Positions 40,660 through 49,920 are shown, numbered from the stretch's first letter. The stretch: DNA of 55,120 nucleotides from Candidatus Amunia macphersoniae (GCA_016464795.1 JAEKNN010000003.1:1-55120), one strand, 5' to 3'. Translations and numbers: made by a program. The notes: generated from the letters alone by a model not told the origin.

Positions 40660-41675
40660 AGCGCAGCGGCGTAGCTGTCGGGATCGGCTGCGAAAGCGCC
40701 TCGGCAGCCCTCGCCACAGAAGCAGACGGTGATGCCGCGGTGCTCCAGCTGGGGCGTGGCCGGCGACGCAGCCACGCTCATGCCGCAGACGGGGTCGATG
40801 TGCTGGTGGGCAGGTGTGGCGACAGGCGCACCGCCGCTCGAGCGCGTCGCCGAGCGCTCGGCGACCAGCTGCGCAAGGATCGACAGCGCGATCTCCGGTG
40901 CGCTGCGGGCGCCGATCTCCAGACCCGCCGGCGTGGTGACGCGGTCGCGCAGGGCGTCGTCGATGTCGAGCGAGCTCACCACGGCCTCGCCCCTGGTGGC
41001 GCTGGCGACCAGACCGACATAGGGGACGCCGGCGCGCAGCGCCGCCTCCAGGGCCGGCTCTTCCTGGCGCCCGTGCGAAGCCACGATCAGCGCTGCCAGG
41101 TTGCCGCCGGCGACGACGGCCTCAGCCGCCACCGACGCCACTGACTCCGCCGGCTCCATCGACTCCATCGACTCCATGGTGAAGCCCAGGATCGCGCCCA
41201 ACTCCTGCAGCGCGTGTGCCACCGGGGTGTCGCCGACCACGAGGACGCGCGGCGCAGGCAGGCGCGGCTCCAGGAAGATCTCGATGGCGCCGCCGCTCAG
41301 GCACGGGTTGACCACGGTCACAGCGCCTTCCTCGACGGTGGTGCCGGGCTCGCCGGGACGGATCCGCAGCAGCAGGGGCTCCCCGGAGGCGAGCGCCTCC
41401 AGGGCGTGGAGGCGCACCGAGCTCTCCGCGCAGCTGCCGCCGACGAAGCCCTCGATGACCCCGTCACCGTGGACCAGAGCGGTGTCGCCGGCGTGAGCGC
41501 TGGTGGGCCGCTGGGCGCGCACCACGGTGGCCGCGACGAAGGCCACGCCGGCATTCGCCAGCTCCACGGCTCTGGCCCCCAGGTCCTGGCGCCGGGGCTG
41601 CGCGTCGGCGAGGTCGCGCTGCGCGTTCAGCGTGGCTATACGGGCGGCTGCGCCCGGCCCTGCATGGCCGCCCAC
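40656..41675 (-). CDS. XdhC/CoxI-family protein fused to a C-terminal YHS domain
   Basis: Up to 339 residues. The XdhC-type N-terminal domain has VAATVVRAQRPTSAHAGD and GFVGGSCAESSV; the Rossmann-like second part has RVLVVGDTPVAHALQELG, YVGLVAS and LEIGARSAPEIALSILAQ. Residues ~293-339 form a YHS domain: HIDPVCGMSV, then CFCGEGCRGAF, with Cys positions fit to bind a metal. XdhC proteins protect and sulfurate or insert the Mo cofactor. The start is uncertain: GTG 41675 overlaps coxL by 40 bp and no ribosome-binding site is clear; a GTG at 41567 is possible. Confidence 0.75.
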   Translation of the reverse strand: MGGHAGPGAAARIATLNAQRDLADAQPRRQDLGARAVELANAGVAFVAATVVRAQRPTSAHAGDTALVHGDGVIEGFVGGSCAESSVRLHALEALASGEPLLLRIRPGEPGTTVEEGAVTVVNPCLSGGAIEIFLEPRLPAPRVLVVGDTPVAHALQELGAILGFTMESMESMEPAESVASVAAEAVVAGGNLAALIVASHGRQEEPALEAALRAGVPYVGLVASATRGEAVVSSLDIDDALRDRVTTPAGLEIGARSAPEIALSILAQLVAERSATRSSGGAPVATPAHQHIDPVCGMSVAASPATPQLEHRGITVCFCGEGCRGAFAADPDSYAAAL

Positions 41676-44059
41676 ACCCGCGCCGGCGTACAGGGCATGT
41701 CCACGTGGACCACGCCCATCGGCTGGAGCGCGTCGACGATGGCGTTGACGATCGCCGGCGGCGAGCCCACCGTGGCCGACTCACCGATGCCCTTGGCCCC
41801 GATCGGGTGGTGCGGCGAGGGCGTGACCGTGTAGCCGGTCTCCCAGTCGGGAACCTCCATGGAGGTGGGGATGAGGTAGTCCATGAAGGAACCGCCCAGG
41901 CAGTTGCCGTCCTCGTCGAAGCCGATGAACTCCATCAGCGCCATGCCGACGCCGTCGGTGAGCCCACCGTGCACCTGGCCCTCGATGATCATCGGGTTGA
42001 TCCGGGTGCCGCAGTCGTCGACGGCGATGAAGCGACGCACCTTGACCACCCCGGTGCCCGGGTCGATGTCGACCACGCAGATGTAGGCGCCGAACGGGAA
42101 GGTGAGGTTGGGCGGGTCGTAGGTCACCTCGGCGTCGAGGTTGCCGTCGACGCCCTCGGGCAGCTCGAGCGTGCCATGCGCTCCCAGGGCGATCTCACTG
42201 ATGGTCTTGCCCTGCTCGGGGTCGCCCCTGACGAACCAGCGGCCCTTCTCCCACTCCAGGTCGTCGGGGCGTGCCTCGAGCATCACCGAGGCGATCATCC
42301 GGGCCTTGTCACGGACCTTGCGGCTGGCCAGGGCGACCGCGCCGCCGCTCACCGGCGTCGAGCGGCTGCCGTACGTGCCCAGCCCGAACGGGGTCTGATC
42401 GGTGTCGCCGTGGACCACCTCGATCGACTCTGGGGGGATGCCCAGCTCCTCGGCGACGATCTGCGCGAAGGTGGTCTCGTGGCCCTGTCCCTGTGACTGC
42501 ACGGAGAGGCGCACCACCGCCTTGCCGGTGGGATGCACGCGCACCTCGGCGCCGTCGGCCATGCCCAGGCCGACGATGTCCATGTGCCGGCGCGGGCCGG
42601 CGCCGACGGTCTCGGTGAAGAACGAGACCCCGATGCCCATCAGCTCGCCGCGGGCGCGTTTGTCGGCCTGCTCGCGACGCAGCTCGTCATACCCGGCGAT
42701 CTTCATGGAGAGGCGCATGGCCGTCTCGTACTCGCCGGAGTCGTACTCCCAGCCGGTCTTGTTCTGGTAGGGGAACTGCTCCGGACGGATGAAGTTCTTG
42801 AGGCGCAGCTCGGCCGGGTCCATCGCCAGCTTCTGGGCGAGCACGTCGACCATCCGCTCGACCAGGTACACCGCCTCGGTGACCCGGAAGGAGCAGGCGT
42901 AGGCCACGCCACCGGGGGCCTTGTTGGTGTAGACGCCGGTCACCTTGCAGTGCGCCGCCTCGAGGTCGTAGCTGCCGGTGAAGATGTGGAAGAAGCCGGC
43001 CGGGTACTTGGTGGGCTGCGCGGTGGCGTTGAAGGCGCCGTGGTCGGCGATCACGGTGGTGCGGACGGCGAGGATCCTGCCGTCGCTGGTCGCCGCCACC
43101 TCGCCGCGCATCAGATAGTCGCGAGCGAACGACGTCGACATCAGGTTCTCAGAGCGGTCCTCGACCCACTTCACCGGTTTGCCGGTGACGATCGAGCCGA
43201 CCACCGCGCAGACATAGCCGGGGTAGATGCCCACCTTGTTGCCGAAGCCGCCGCCGATGTCTGGGGAGATCACCCGGATCTTGTGCTCGGGGATCCCCGC
43301 CACCAGCGCGTACAGGGTGCGGTGCGCGTGGGGGGCCTGGGTGGTCTCGTACAGGGTCAGCTTGCCGTCGATGGGGTCGTAGTCGGCGATCGCCCCGCAG
43401 GTCTCCATGGGAGCGGGGTGCACCCGCGGGTACACCACGTCCTGGCTGACCACCACGTCGGCGCGGGCGAACACGGCGTCGGTGGCGGCGGAGTCGCCGG
43501 CCTCCCAGTCGAAGATGTGGTTGTCGGTGCGGCCCTCGAGGTCGTCACGGATCACCGGCATGCCCGGGTCGAGCGCCTTGCGCGCATCCATGACCGGTGG
43601 GAGCACGTCGTACTCCACCTTGATCAGCTCCAGCGCATCGCGTGCCGCATAGCGATCCTCGGCGACGACGAAGGCCACCTCCTGGCCCTGGAAGCGCACC
43701 TTGTCGGTGGCCAGCACCGCCTGGACATCGGCGGAGAGCGTCGGCGCCCAGGCGAGGTTGAGCGGCTCGAGGTCCTTGCCGGTGATCACCGCCCGCACCT
43801 TGGGATGCGCGGCCGCGGCAGTGGTGTCGATCGACACCAGCCGGGCGTGGGCCACCGGGGAGCGCAGCACAGCGCCGTGGAGCATCCCGGGCAGGGTGAT
43901 GTCATCGAGGTAGTGGCCCTTGCCCCGAACGAAGCGGGGATCCTCCTTGCGCTGCAGGCGGCCGAAGCCGATCGGACGATCCTCGGCGGCAGCGGCGGGG
44001 TTGCGCTCGCGCTCGTCGACCGGACCGGCGGGGACTGGCGGCTCGTCGAGGGTGGTCAT
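41636..44059 (-). CDS. coxL: Form I aerobic CO dehydrogenase large (Mo) subunit
   Basis: 807 residues, a normal length. The form I signature AYACSFR is at 386-392; its Cys (389) is the equivalent of the residue that bridges Cu to Mo. Other Mo-subunit landmarks include GGGFGNKVGIYPG, QGQGHETTFAQIVAEELG, GLGTYGSRSTPVSGGA and GAKGIGESATVGSPPAI. It oxidises CO to CO2 with water at the inner membrane face and passes electrons through CoxS and CoxM. It overlaps coxS by four bases (ATGA). The presence of CoxD/E/G and MocA nearby supports a functional enzyme. Confidence 0.96.
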   Translation of the reverse strand: MTTLDEPPVPAGPVDERERNPAAAAEDRPIGFGRLQRKEDPRFVRGKGHYLDDITLPGMLHGAVLRSPVAHARLVSIDTTAAAAHPKVRAVITGKDLEPLNLAWAPTLSADVQAVLATDKVRFQGQEVAFVVAEDRYAARDALELIKVEYDVLPPVMDARKALDPGMPVIRDDLEGRTDNHIFDWEAGDSAATDAVFARADVVVSQDVVYPRVHPAPMETCGAIADYDPIDGKLTLYETTQAPHAHRTLYALVAGIPEHKIRVISPDIGGGFGNKVGIYPGYVCAVVGSIVTGKPVKWVEDRSENLMSTSFARDYLMRGEVAATSDGRILAVRTTVIADHGAFNATAQPTKYPAGFFHIFTGSYDLEAAHCKVTGVYTNKAPGGVAYACSFRVTEAVYLVERMVDVLAQKLAMDPAELRLKNFIRPEQFPYQNKTGWEYDSGEYETAMRLSMKIAGYDELRREQADKRARGELMGIGVSFFTETVGAGPRRHMDIVGLGMADGAEVRVHPTGKAVVRLSVQSQGQGHETTFAQIVAEELGIPPESIEVVHGDTDQTPFGLGTYGSRSTPVSGGAVALASRKVRDKARMIASVMLEARPDDLEWEKGRWFVRGDPEQGKTISEIALGAHGTLELPEGVDGNLDAEVTYDPPNLTFPFGAYICVVDIDPGTGVVKVRRFIAVDDCGTRINPMIIEGQVHGGLTDGVGMALMEFIGFDEDGNCLGGSFMDYLIPTSMEVPDWETGYTVTPSPHHPIGAKGIGESATVGSPPAIVNAIVDALQPMGVVHVDMPCTPARVWAAMQGRAQPPV

Positions 44060-44532
44060 CCGGGTACTTCCTCAGCAGCGTGGTTGGCGGCCCAATGAAC
44101 CGAGCGCACGATGGTGGCGTAGCCGGTGCAACGACAGATCTGGCCGGAGATCGCCTCGCGGATCTGGTGGTCATCGGGGTGGGGGTTGCTGTCGAGCAGC
44201 GCCCGGGCGGTGAGCATCATGCCCGGCGTGCAGAAGCCGCACTGAAGACCATGCTCTTCCATGAATCCCTGCTGGACTGGGTCGAGGGTGCCGTTCTTGG
44301 CAAGGCCCTCGACGGTACGGACGTCGTGACCCGCAGCCATTGCCGCCAGCACCGTGCACGACTTCACCGGCTTGCCGTCCATGAGCACCACGCAGACGCC
44401 GCAGTTGCTGGTGTCGCAGCCGGTGTGGGTGCCGGTGAGGCCGAGGACCTCGCGGATGAAGTGCACCAGCAGCACCCGCGGCTCCGCGTCGCGGGTGACC
44501 TGCTCACCGTTGACAGTCATGGCAATCTGCAT
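44056..44532 (-). CDS. coxS: CO dehydrogenase small iron-sulfur subunit
   Basis: 158 residues with two [2Fe-2S] clusters. The N-terminal plant-ferredoxin-type domain has GCDTSNCGVCVV and KSCTVLA; the C-terminal domain has CGFCTPGMM and ICRCTGY. It relays electrons from the Mo site in CoxL to FAD in CoxM. It overlaps coxM by 16 bp and coxL by four. Confidence 0.96.
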   Translation of the reverse strand: MQIAMTVNGEQVTRDAEPRVLLVHFIREVLGLTGTHTGCDTSNCGVCVVLMDGKPVKSCTVLAAMAAGHDVRTVEGLAKNGTLDPVQQGFMEEHGLQCGFCTPGMMLTARALLDSNPHPDDHQIREAISGQICRCTGYATIVRSVHWAANHAAEEVPG

Positions 44533-45416
44533 GTTTGTTCAGCCCCCTGCTCGGCTGCGCGACGACATGCCCGGCGCAGCACGCGACGGGTGAGCTCGTC
44601 GGCGAGGTGCCGCTTGTAGTCGACGGGCCCGCGCTGGTCGCTGTCCGGGCTGCAATCCTCGCCGGCGAGGCGGGCGGCCTCGACGAAGAGCTCCTCGCTT
44701 GGGCGCCCCCCGCGCAGGGCCTCCTCCGCACGGGTGACGGTGCCGCTGTCGAGCCCGACCGCGGTCAATCCGACCCGGGCCTGCTCGATGCTGCCGTCGC
44801 CGGCGAGGCTCACCGCGGCGCCGGCGGCGACGATCGCCCAATCCCCGACCCGGCGTTCCACCTTCTCGTAGGCACTGCCGAAGCGCGGCCGCACCGGAAG
44901 GCGGATCTCGGTAAGGATCTCGTCCTGGGCAACCGCGGTCTCGTAGGGCCCGCGGTGCAGATCAGCCATCGACAGCGTGCGCTCGCCGCTGCGCCCGCGG
45001 ATCACCACCTCGGCACTGAGCACGTGGCAGACCGTGGAGAGGTCCTCGGCCGGGTCGGCCTGGCAGAGCGACCCTCCGATGGTTCCACGGTTGCGCACCA
45101 CCGGGTCGGCGATGACGTGCTCCGCATCCGTGATGATCGCGAACAGCCGGGCGATCACATCGGACTCGAGAAGAGTGGCGTGGCGCGTCAGCGCACCGAT
45201 GCGCAGAACCTCTGCGTCCTCGCTGATGAAGTCGAGCTCGTGCAGATCGTTGATGTCCACCAGCCACTCGGGGCGGGCCAGGCGAAGCTTCATCATCGGC
45301 AGCAGGCTGTGGCCACCGGCGATCAGCCGAGACTCCGGGCCGTGCTGCTCGAGCAATTCCAGGGCATGCTCGACGCTGTCGGCGCGGGCGTAATCGAACG
45401 CTGCGGGAATCTGCAC
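44517..45416 (-). CDS. coxM: CO dehydrogenase medium FAD subunit
   Basis: 299 residues. The FAD-binding motifs IAGGHSLLPMMK (about 31-42) and TIGGSLCQADPAED (about 109-122) are intact; the C-terminal CO-dehydrogenase flavoprotein domain follows. GTG 45416 is chosen because CAGGAG lies about nine bases upstream and homologues start at this Ile-Pro; the frame is open far upstream but passes through the XdhC gene. It hands electrons to the quinone pool or respiratory chain. The N-terminal residues are VQIPAAFDYARADS. Confidence 0.94.
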   Translation of the reverse strand: MQIPAAFDYARADSVEHALELLEQHGPESRLIAGGHSLLPMMKLRLARPEWLVDINDLHELDFISEDAEVLRIGALTRHATLLESDVIARLFAIITDAEHVIADPVVRNRGTIGGSLCQADPAEDLSTVCHVLSAEVVIRGRSGERTLSMADLHRGPYETAVAQDEILTEIRLPVRPRFGSAYEKVERRVGDWAIVAAGAAVSLAGDGSIEQARVGLTAVGLDSGTVTRAEEALRGGRPSEELFVEAARLAGEDCSPDSDQRGPVDYKRHLADELTRRVLRRACRRAAEQGAEQTCRLP

Positions 45417-45489
45417 AAACGCGCTCCTGAACTCGGCATCTGTCGGCTCTGAGGTCGCAGAGAGACCCTGCGACTTTGACCTGACACTG

Positions 45490-46614
45490 TCAAGCGTCGA
45501 TCGACGGCGCGCCGTGTACGGGCTCATGAATCCGCCCCACCTGGTCGCGCAGTGGCTCCCCGGTTCCACCCCAGTGGCCGCGGATGATCTCCGCCGCCAC
45601 CGACACGGCGGTCTCCTCGGGTGTTCGGGCCCCGATGTCCAGCCCGATCGGCGAGGCCAGCCGGCCCAGCTCGGCGTCGCTGAGACCCTGCTCGCGGAGC
45701 CGGGCGAGGCGGTCCTCGTGGGTGCGCCGCGACCCCATGGCGCCCACGTAGGCGATTGGGGCGCGCAGGGCCAGCTCGAGCAGCGGGACGTCGAACTTGG
45801 GGTCGTGGGTGAGCACGCAGACCACCGTGCGCTCGTCGACCTCGGCGGCTGCGAAGTGGCGGTGGGGCCAGTCGACGACCACCTCATCAACCCCCGCGAA
45901 GCGGCGAGGCGTGGCGAACACCGCCCGGGCATCACAGACGGTGACCCGATAGCCGAGGAAGGTTCCCACCCGGGCCACCGCGGCGGCGAAGTCGATGGCC
46001 CCGTAGACGAGCATCCGCGGTGCCGGTGCGTACGAGGCGACGAAGACCGTGACCTCGTCGCCCAGCCGCTGTCCGTCAGGCCCGACACGCAGGACCCCGG
46101 TACGACCCTGGGCGAGGAGCCCGCACGCATCGACAGCGATGACCTCGTCGAGGCGGGCGTTCCCGAGAGAGCCGGCGACGCGGTCGGGCCAGAGGCACAT
46201 CCGGGCGCCAAGCCGGCCCGGGCCGGAGACGATGGTGACCACCGCCACCGGCTCCCCCTGTCGCACGGACGCGACCACCTCGCCCAACTCCGGGAACGAG
46301 GTCTGGGAGACGGCCTCGACCCACACGTGCAGCACCCCCCCGCAGGTGAGACCGACGGCAAAGGCGTCGTCGTCGCTGACGCCGTACCGCTGCAGCAGCG
46401 GCCGGCCGGTGGCCATGACCCCCTGGGCAAGCTCATACACCGCCCCCTCGACGCAGCCGCCGGACACGCTGCCGACCACGTCGCCCTCGGGACCCACTGC
46501 CATGGCGGCGCCGGGCTGCCGGGGCGCTGAGTGGAAGGTCTCCACCACTGTGCCGACACCGACAGTGGCTCCGGCCTCCCACCAGGGGAGGACGTCGTCG
46601 AGCAGGTCACGCAC
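45490..46614 (-). CDS. XdhC/CoxI-family Mo-enzyme maturation protein
   Basis: 374 residues, first gene of the cox operon. The N-terminal XdhC domain carries VGTVVETFHSAPRQPGAAM and GSVSGGCVEGAVYE; the C-terminal Rossmann-like domain has RMLVYGAIDFAAAVARVG, VCVLTHDPKFDVPLLELAL and YVGAMGSRRTHEDRL with LDIGARTPEETAVSVAAEI. It should assist cofactor sulfuration or delivery to CoxL. GTG 46614 follows GAGGAAG. A second, YHS-fused XdhC sits four genes later, so the operon holds two non-identical members. Confidence 0.85.
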   Translation of the reverse strand: MRDLLDDVLPWWEAGATVGVGTVVETFHSAPRQPGAAMAVGPEGDVVGSVSGGCVEGAVYELAQGVMATGRPLLQRYGVSDDDAFAVGLTCGGVLHVWVEAVSQTSFPELGEVVASVRQGEPVAVVTIVSGPGRLGARMCLWPDRVAGSLGNARLDEVIAVDACGLLAQGRTGVLRVGPDGQRLGDEVTVFVASYAPAPRMLVYGAIDFAAAVARVGTFLGYRVTVCDARAVFATPRRFAGVDEVVVDWPHRHFAAAEVDERTVVCVLTHDPKFDVPLLELALRAPIAYVGAMGSRRTHEDRLARLREQGLSDAELGRLASPIGLDIGARTPEETAVSVAAEIIRGHWGGTGEPLRDQVGRIHEPVHGAPSIDA

Positions 46615-46805
46615 CGGCTGTCTTCCTCATCGGTCTCGCCGACCACCGTACCGCGGACCGCACGGCCACCGGCCGCCACCGACCCAGATGGCCGGCGGCC
46701 GGCGCGGTGTGATCGGTCGAAGGACACGCCCGCCCGGGTGACCAGGAGCGCCGAGAATCAATCAAATCGTGCAGAAAAGTCTGTAATTCAAGATAATCAC
46801 GCGCC
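46615..46805. promoter_or_regulatory. Divergent cox / mod-hyp regulatory region
   Basis: The 191-bp gap between two oppositely directed operons is markedly AT-rich at 46755-46800, unlike its surroundings. GATAAT (46792-46797) lies eight bases before the GTG of the HTH-TOBE gene with no ribosome-binding site, implying a leaderless transcript. No symmetric ModE-type site is clear. Confidence 0.5.
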
Positions 46806-47207
46806 GTGCCACGCTACAAGATAGGACAGGCGGCCTCGCTCCTCGAGGTCAGCCCGGACACAGTTCGGCGCTGGGCGGATCGGGGGCGGCTGAAGGCCGT
46901 CCGCACCCAGGGCGGTCATCGACTCGTCGACGGTGACCAGCTGGCCGCTCTGGCGGCGGAGATCGCCGCTGGTCGCGGGACGCCCCCGATCGTCTTGGAG
47001 TCGGCGCGCAACCGCTTCGAGGGCCTGGTGACCAACGTGGTCAAGGACAAGGTCATGGCCCAGGTCGAGATCCAGGCGGGACCGCACAGGGTGGTCTCGC
47101 TGATGAGCCGTGAGGCAGCCGACGAGCTCCGCCTGGCGCCGGGTGTCCGCGCCGTCGCCGCCGTCAAGGCGACCAACGTGGTCGTGGAGCTGCCCGCCCA
47201 GCCGTAA
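46806..47207 (+). CDS. MerR-like HTH fused to a TOBE/Mop molybdate-binding domain
   Basis: 133 residues. Residues 1-50 are a MerR/excisionase-type HTH (KIGQAASLLEVSPDTVRRWADRGRLKAVRTQGGHRLV). Residues ~66-130 are a Mop/TOBE domain (ARNRFEGLVTNVVKDKVMAQVEIQAG, VVSLMSREAADELRL, VKATNVVVEL) that binds molybdate or tungstate. Such HTH-TOBE proteins act as one-component molybdate sensors in place of ModE. It is the first gene of the modABC strand and faces the cox operon, so it may control both. Confidence 0.85.
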   Translation: MPRYKIGQAASLLEVSPDTVRRWADRGRLKAVRTQGGHRLVDGDQLAALAAEIAAGRGTPPIVLESARNRFEGLVTNVVKDKVMAQVEIQAGPHRVVSLMSREAADELRLAPGVRAVAAVKATNVVVELPAQP

Positions 47208-47226
47208 CCGCTCACGGAGGTCAGCG

Positions 47227-48039
47227 ATGTCATGGTCGCGGTCAACCACATCTGCCGCCGTGGTGCTGGGGGCGCTCGGAGCCTCGGCGTGCGGGAGCTC
47301 GTCGACCAGCTCGTCGTCACCCTCCACGGGATCGGGCAGCTCGGCGACGTCGACGCCCGATGCTCTGAACGGAGGCGTCACAGTGCTGGCGGCCGCCTCG
47401 CTCACCGAAGCCTTCAAGGACGCCAAGACCAAGCTGGAGGCAGCCCACTCCGGGCTGACCCTCACCTACAGCTTCGGCGGCTCGCAGGCGCTGGTGACCC
47501 AGGTTCAGAACGGCGCGCCCGCCGACGTGATCGCAACCGCTGACACCGCAACCATGCAGAAGCTGGTCGACGGCGGGCTCGTCGCCGCGCCCAGCACCTT
47601 CGTCCGCAACAAGCTGGAGATGGTGGTGGCCCCGGGGAATCCCAAGAACGTGCAGGGTTTGGCCGACTTCGCCAGGACCGACCTCAAGGTCATCCTCGAG
47701 GATCCGTCGGTGCCCGCCGGGAAGTACGGCCGCCAGGCTCTGGCGGCGCAGGGGGTGACCGCCAAGCCTGTGTCCCTGCCGCTCGACGTCAAGTCCGAGC
47801 TGCTGGCGGTCGAGCAGGGCAACGCCGACGTGGGCATCGTGTACGTCACCGACGTCTCGTCGGCGGGCTCGGCGGTGTCGGGCGTGACCGTTCCCGACAG
47901 CCAGAACATCGTCGCCAAGTACCCCATCGCCGTGGTCGAGGCGACCAAGAACCACGGGGCTGCCCAGGCGTTCGTCGATGCAGTGCTGCACGGGGCGGGC
48001 CAGCAGGCGCTGCTGGCCAGGGGCTTCCTGGCGCCGTGA
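47227..48039 (+). CDS. modA: Molybdate-binding lipoprotein ModA
   Basis: 270 residues. ATG 47227 follows GGAGG. The signal peptide ends in a lipobox (GASAC, Cys about 22), then a Ser/Thr linker. Binding-protein landmarks are VTVLAAASLTEAFKD, SFGGSQALVTQVQNGAPADVIATAD, FVRNKLEMVVAPGNP and GNADVGIVYVTD. It captures molybdate outside the membrane and delivers it to ModB. Its stop overlaps modB (GTGA). Confidence 0.92.
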   Translation: MSWSRSTTSAAVVLGALGASACGSSSTSSSSPSTGSGSSATSTPDALNGGVTVLAAASLTEAFKDAKTKLEAAHSGLTLTYSFGGSQALVTQVQNGAPADVIATADTATMQKLVDGGLVAAPSTFVRNKLEMVVAPGNPKNVQGLADFARTDLKVILEDPSVPAGKYGRQALAAQGVTAKPVSLPLDVKSELLAVEQGNADVGIVYVTDVSSAGSAVSGVTVPDSQNIVAKYPIAVVEATKNHGAAQAFVDAVLHGAGQQALLARGFLAP

Positions 48040-48821
48040 CGGGCAGGAGGCCACCGCTCCTCCTGCTCATTCCCGCGGCTGGTGCCCTGGCGCTCATCCT
48101 GGTGCCGCTGGCAGGGCTGCTCGGCCACGTGCCGTGGACAACGCTGCTCACCCAGATCACGTCCAACCAGGTGGGCAGCGCGCTGCTTCTGTCGTTGGAG
48201 TGCTCGTTGCTGGCGGTGGCGGTGGCGCTCGTGCTCGGGGTCCCGCTGGCCTGGACATTGGCGCGGACCAGCTTCCCGGGGAAGGCTCTGGTCAGGGCCC
48301 TGGTGACCCTGCCGATGGTCCTTCCCCCCGTGGTTGGCGGTGTCGCCCTGCTGCTGGCGTTCGGCGCTCACGGCTTCGCGGGACAGGCGCTGGCGCATCT
48401 GGGCATCACCCTGCCGTTCACCACTGCGGGGGCGGTGGTCGCGGAGACGTTCGTGGCGATGCCGTTTCTGATCATCGCCGTCGAGGCAGGGCTGCGCCAG
48501 GCAGACGAGCGGTATGAAGAGGCTGCCGCGACGCTGGGGGCCGCGCCGTGGATGCGCTTCTGGCGGGTGACGCTGCCGTTGATCGCGCCGTCCCTGGCGG
48601 CGGGCGCGGCGTTGACCTGGGCCCGGGCGCTTGGGGAGTTCGGCGCGACGATCACCTTCGCCGGGAACCTGCCTGGAACGACCCAGACGATGCCACTCGC
48701 GGTCTACGTCGCGCTGGAGTCGGACACCGACGGCGCGATCGCTCTGTCCCTGGTGCTGCTGGTGGTGTCGCTGGGGGTGCTGATCGGCCTCCGCCACCGC
48801 TGGCTGGGGGCAACCGGATGA
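48036..48821 (+). CDS. modB: Molybdate ABC transporter permease ModB
   Basis: 261 residues with about six membrane helices. The permease EAA loop reads EEAAATLGAAPWMRFWRVTLPLIAPSL, and TLPMVLPPVVGGVALL and EFGATITFAGN are typical of ModB. It forms the membrane channel for molybdate. Overlaps modA and modC by four bases each. Confidence 0.92.
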   Translation: MTGRRPPLLLLIPAAGALALILVPLAGLLGHVPWTTLLTQITSNQVGSALLLSLECSLLAVAVALVLGVPLAWTLARTSFPGKALVRALVTLPMVLPPVVGGVALLLAFGAHGFAGQALAHLGITLPFTTAGAVVAETFVAMPFLIIAVEAGLRQADERYEEAAATLGAAPWMRFWRVTLPLIAPSLAAGAALTWARALGEFGATITFAGNLPGTTQTMPLAVYVALESDTDGAIALSLVLLVVSLGVLIGLRHRWLGATG

Positions 48822-49867
48822 CCCTGGAGGCCCTCGTCGGCGTCCGTATCGGCGCTCTCGACCTCCAGGCAACGGTCAGCGCGCAGCCGGGCGAGCTGGT
48901 TGCCATCGTGGGTCCGAACGGTGCCGGCAAGACCACCTTGCTCCGGGCCCTGGCGGGGCTCGTCCGCCTTCACAGCGGGCGGGTCGCCGTCGACGGCCAG
49001 GTGATCGAGGACGTCGAGGGACGAATCAGCACCTCACCGGAGCGGCGACCGATCGCACTCATGTTCCAGGACGGCCTGCTCTTTCCGTACCTGACCGCGA
49101 CCCAGAACGTCGCCTTCGGTTTGCGAGCCCGGGGTGTTCCCAAGCGCAGCGCCACGGAACGGGCCGACGCCTGGCTGGCACGGGTGGGGCTCGCCGACCG
49201 CGGGTCGAGCCGGCCCGCCCAACTCTCGGGAGGCGAGCGCCAGCGGGTGGCCCTGGCCCGCGCGCTGATCACCGAGCCACGATTGCTGCTCCTCGACGAG
49301 CCGTTCGCGTCAGTGGATGCCTCCGCCCGGGTGGATCTCCGCCATCTGCTCCGCGACCAGCTGTCGCTGTATTCGGGCATGCGCCTGCTGGTCACGCACG
49401 ACCCGCTCGAGGCAATGGCGCTGGCCGATCGGGTCATCGTCCTGGAGCAGGGACGGGTGGCCCAGTCGGGCCTGATCACCGAGGTGACCGCCAGGCCCCG
49501 CTCGCCGTGGGTGGCGACGATGCTCGGCCTCAACCTCTTCCGCGGGGTGGCGACGGCGACCGGTCTCGACATGGCCGGGACCACCATCGCCGCGTTGAGC
49601 GATGTGCGCGGCCAGGCGTTCGCAGTGGTTCATCCGCGGGCGATCGCGCTGCACAGGTCGCGACCCGAGGGTAGCCCCCGCAACGTCTGGCGGGGAGAGG
49701 CCGAGAGCCTGGACCGCGACCGCGACAGGGTGCGCGTCAGCATCGCCGGGCCGATCCCGGTTGTCGCAGAGGTGACGCCGGCGGCGGTGGCCGAGCTTGG
49801 CCTGGGGGTCGGCGGCGCGGTCTGGGTGTCGGTCAAGGCGACCGAGGTGCAGGTGTACGCGGAGTGA
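48818..49867 (+). CDS. modC: Molybdate ABC transporter ATPase ModC
   Basis: 349 residues. Walker A GPNGAGKTT, signature LSGGERQRVALARAL, Walker B LLLLDEPFASVDA and the switch LVTHDPLEAMALAD are intact. The C-terminal ~110 residues are a TOBE domain (NVWRGEAESLDRDRDRVRVSI, GGAVWVSVKATEVQVY) as in ModC, which can bind molybdate and inhibit transport. ATG 48818 overlaps modB (ATGA). Confidence 0.92.
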   Translation: MTLEALVGVRIGALDLQATVSAQPGELVAIVGPNGAGKTTLLRALAGLVRLHSGRVAVDGQVIEDVEGRISTSPERRPIALMFQDGLLFPYLTATQNVAFGLRARGVPKRSATERADAWLARVGLADRGSSRPAQLSGGERQRVALARALITEPRLLLLDEPFASVDASARVDLRHLLRDQLSLYSGMRLLVTHDPLEAMALADRVIVLEQGRVAQSGLITEVTARPRSPWVATMLGLNLFRGVATATGLDMAGTTIAALSDVRGQAFAVVHPRAIALHRSRPEGSPRNVWRGEAESLDRDRDRVRVSIAGPIPVVAEVTPAAVAELGLGVGGAVWVSVKATEVQVYAE

Positions 49868-49920
49868 GCTCATGCCCAGGCACCCGCTCGGTCGCGAGCG
49901 GTCACACTTGTGGGCACGCC

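Noticed and set aside
42533..44098. 521-codon plus-strand frame opposite coxL
   Set aside because: Entirely antisense to coxL, Gly/Val/Arg-rich composition, no recognisable motif.
47505..48872. 455-codon minus-strand frame under modA/modB
   Set aside because: Low-complexity Arg/Gln/Gly composition, antisense to modA and modB.
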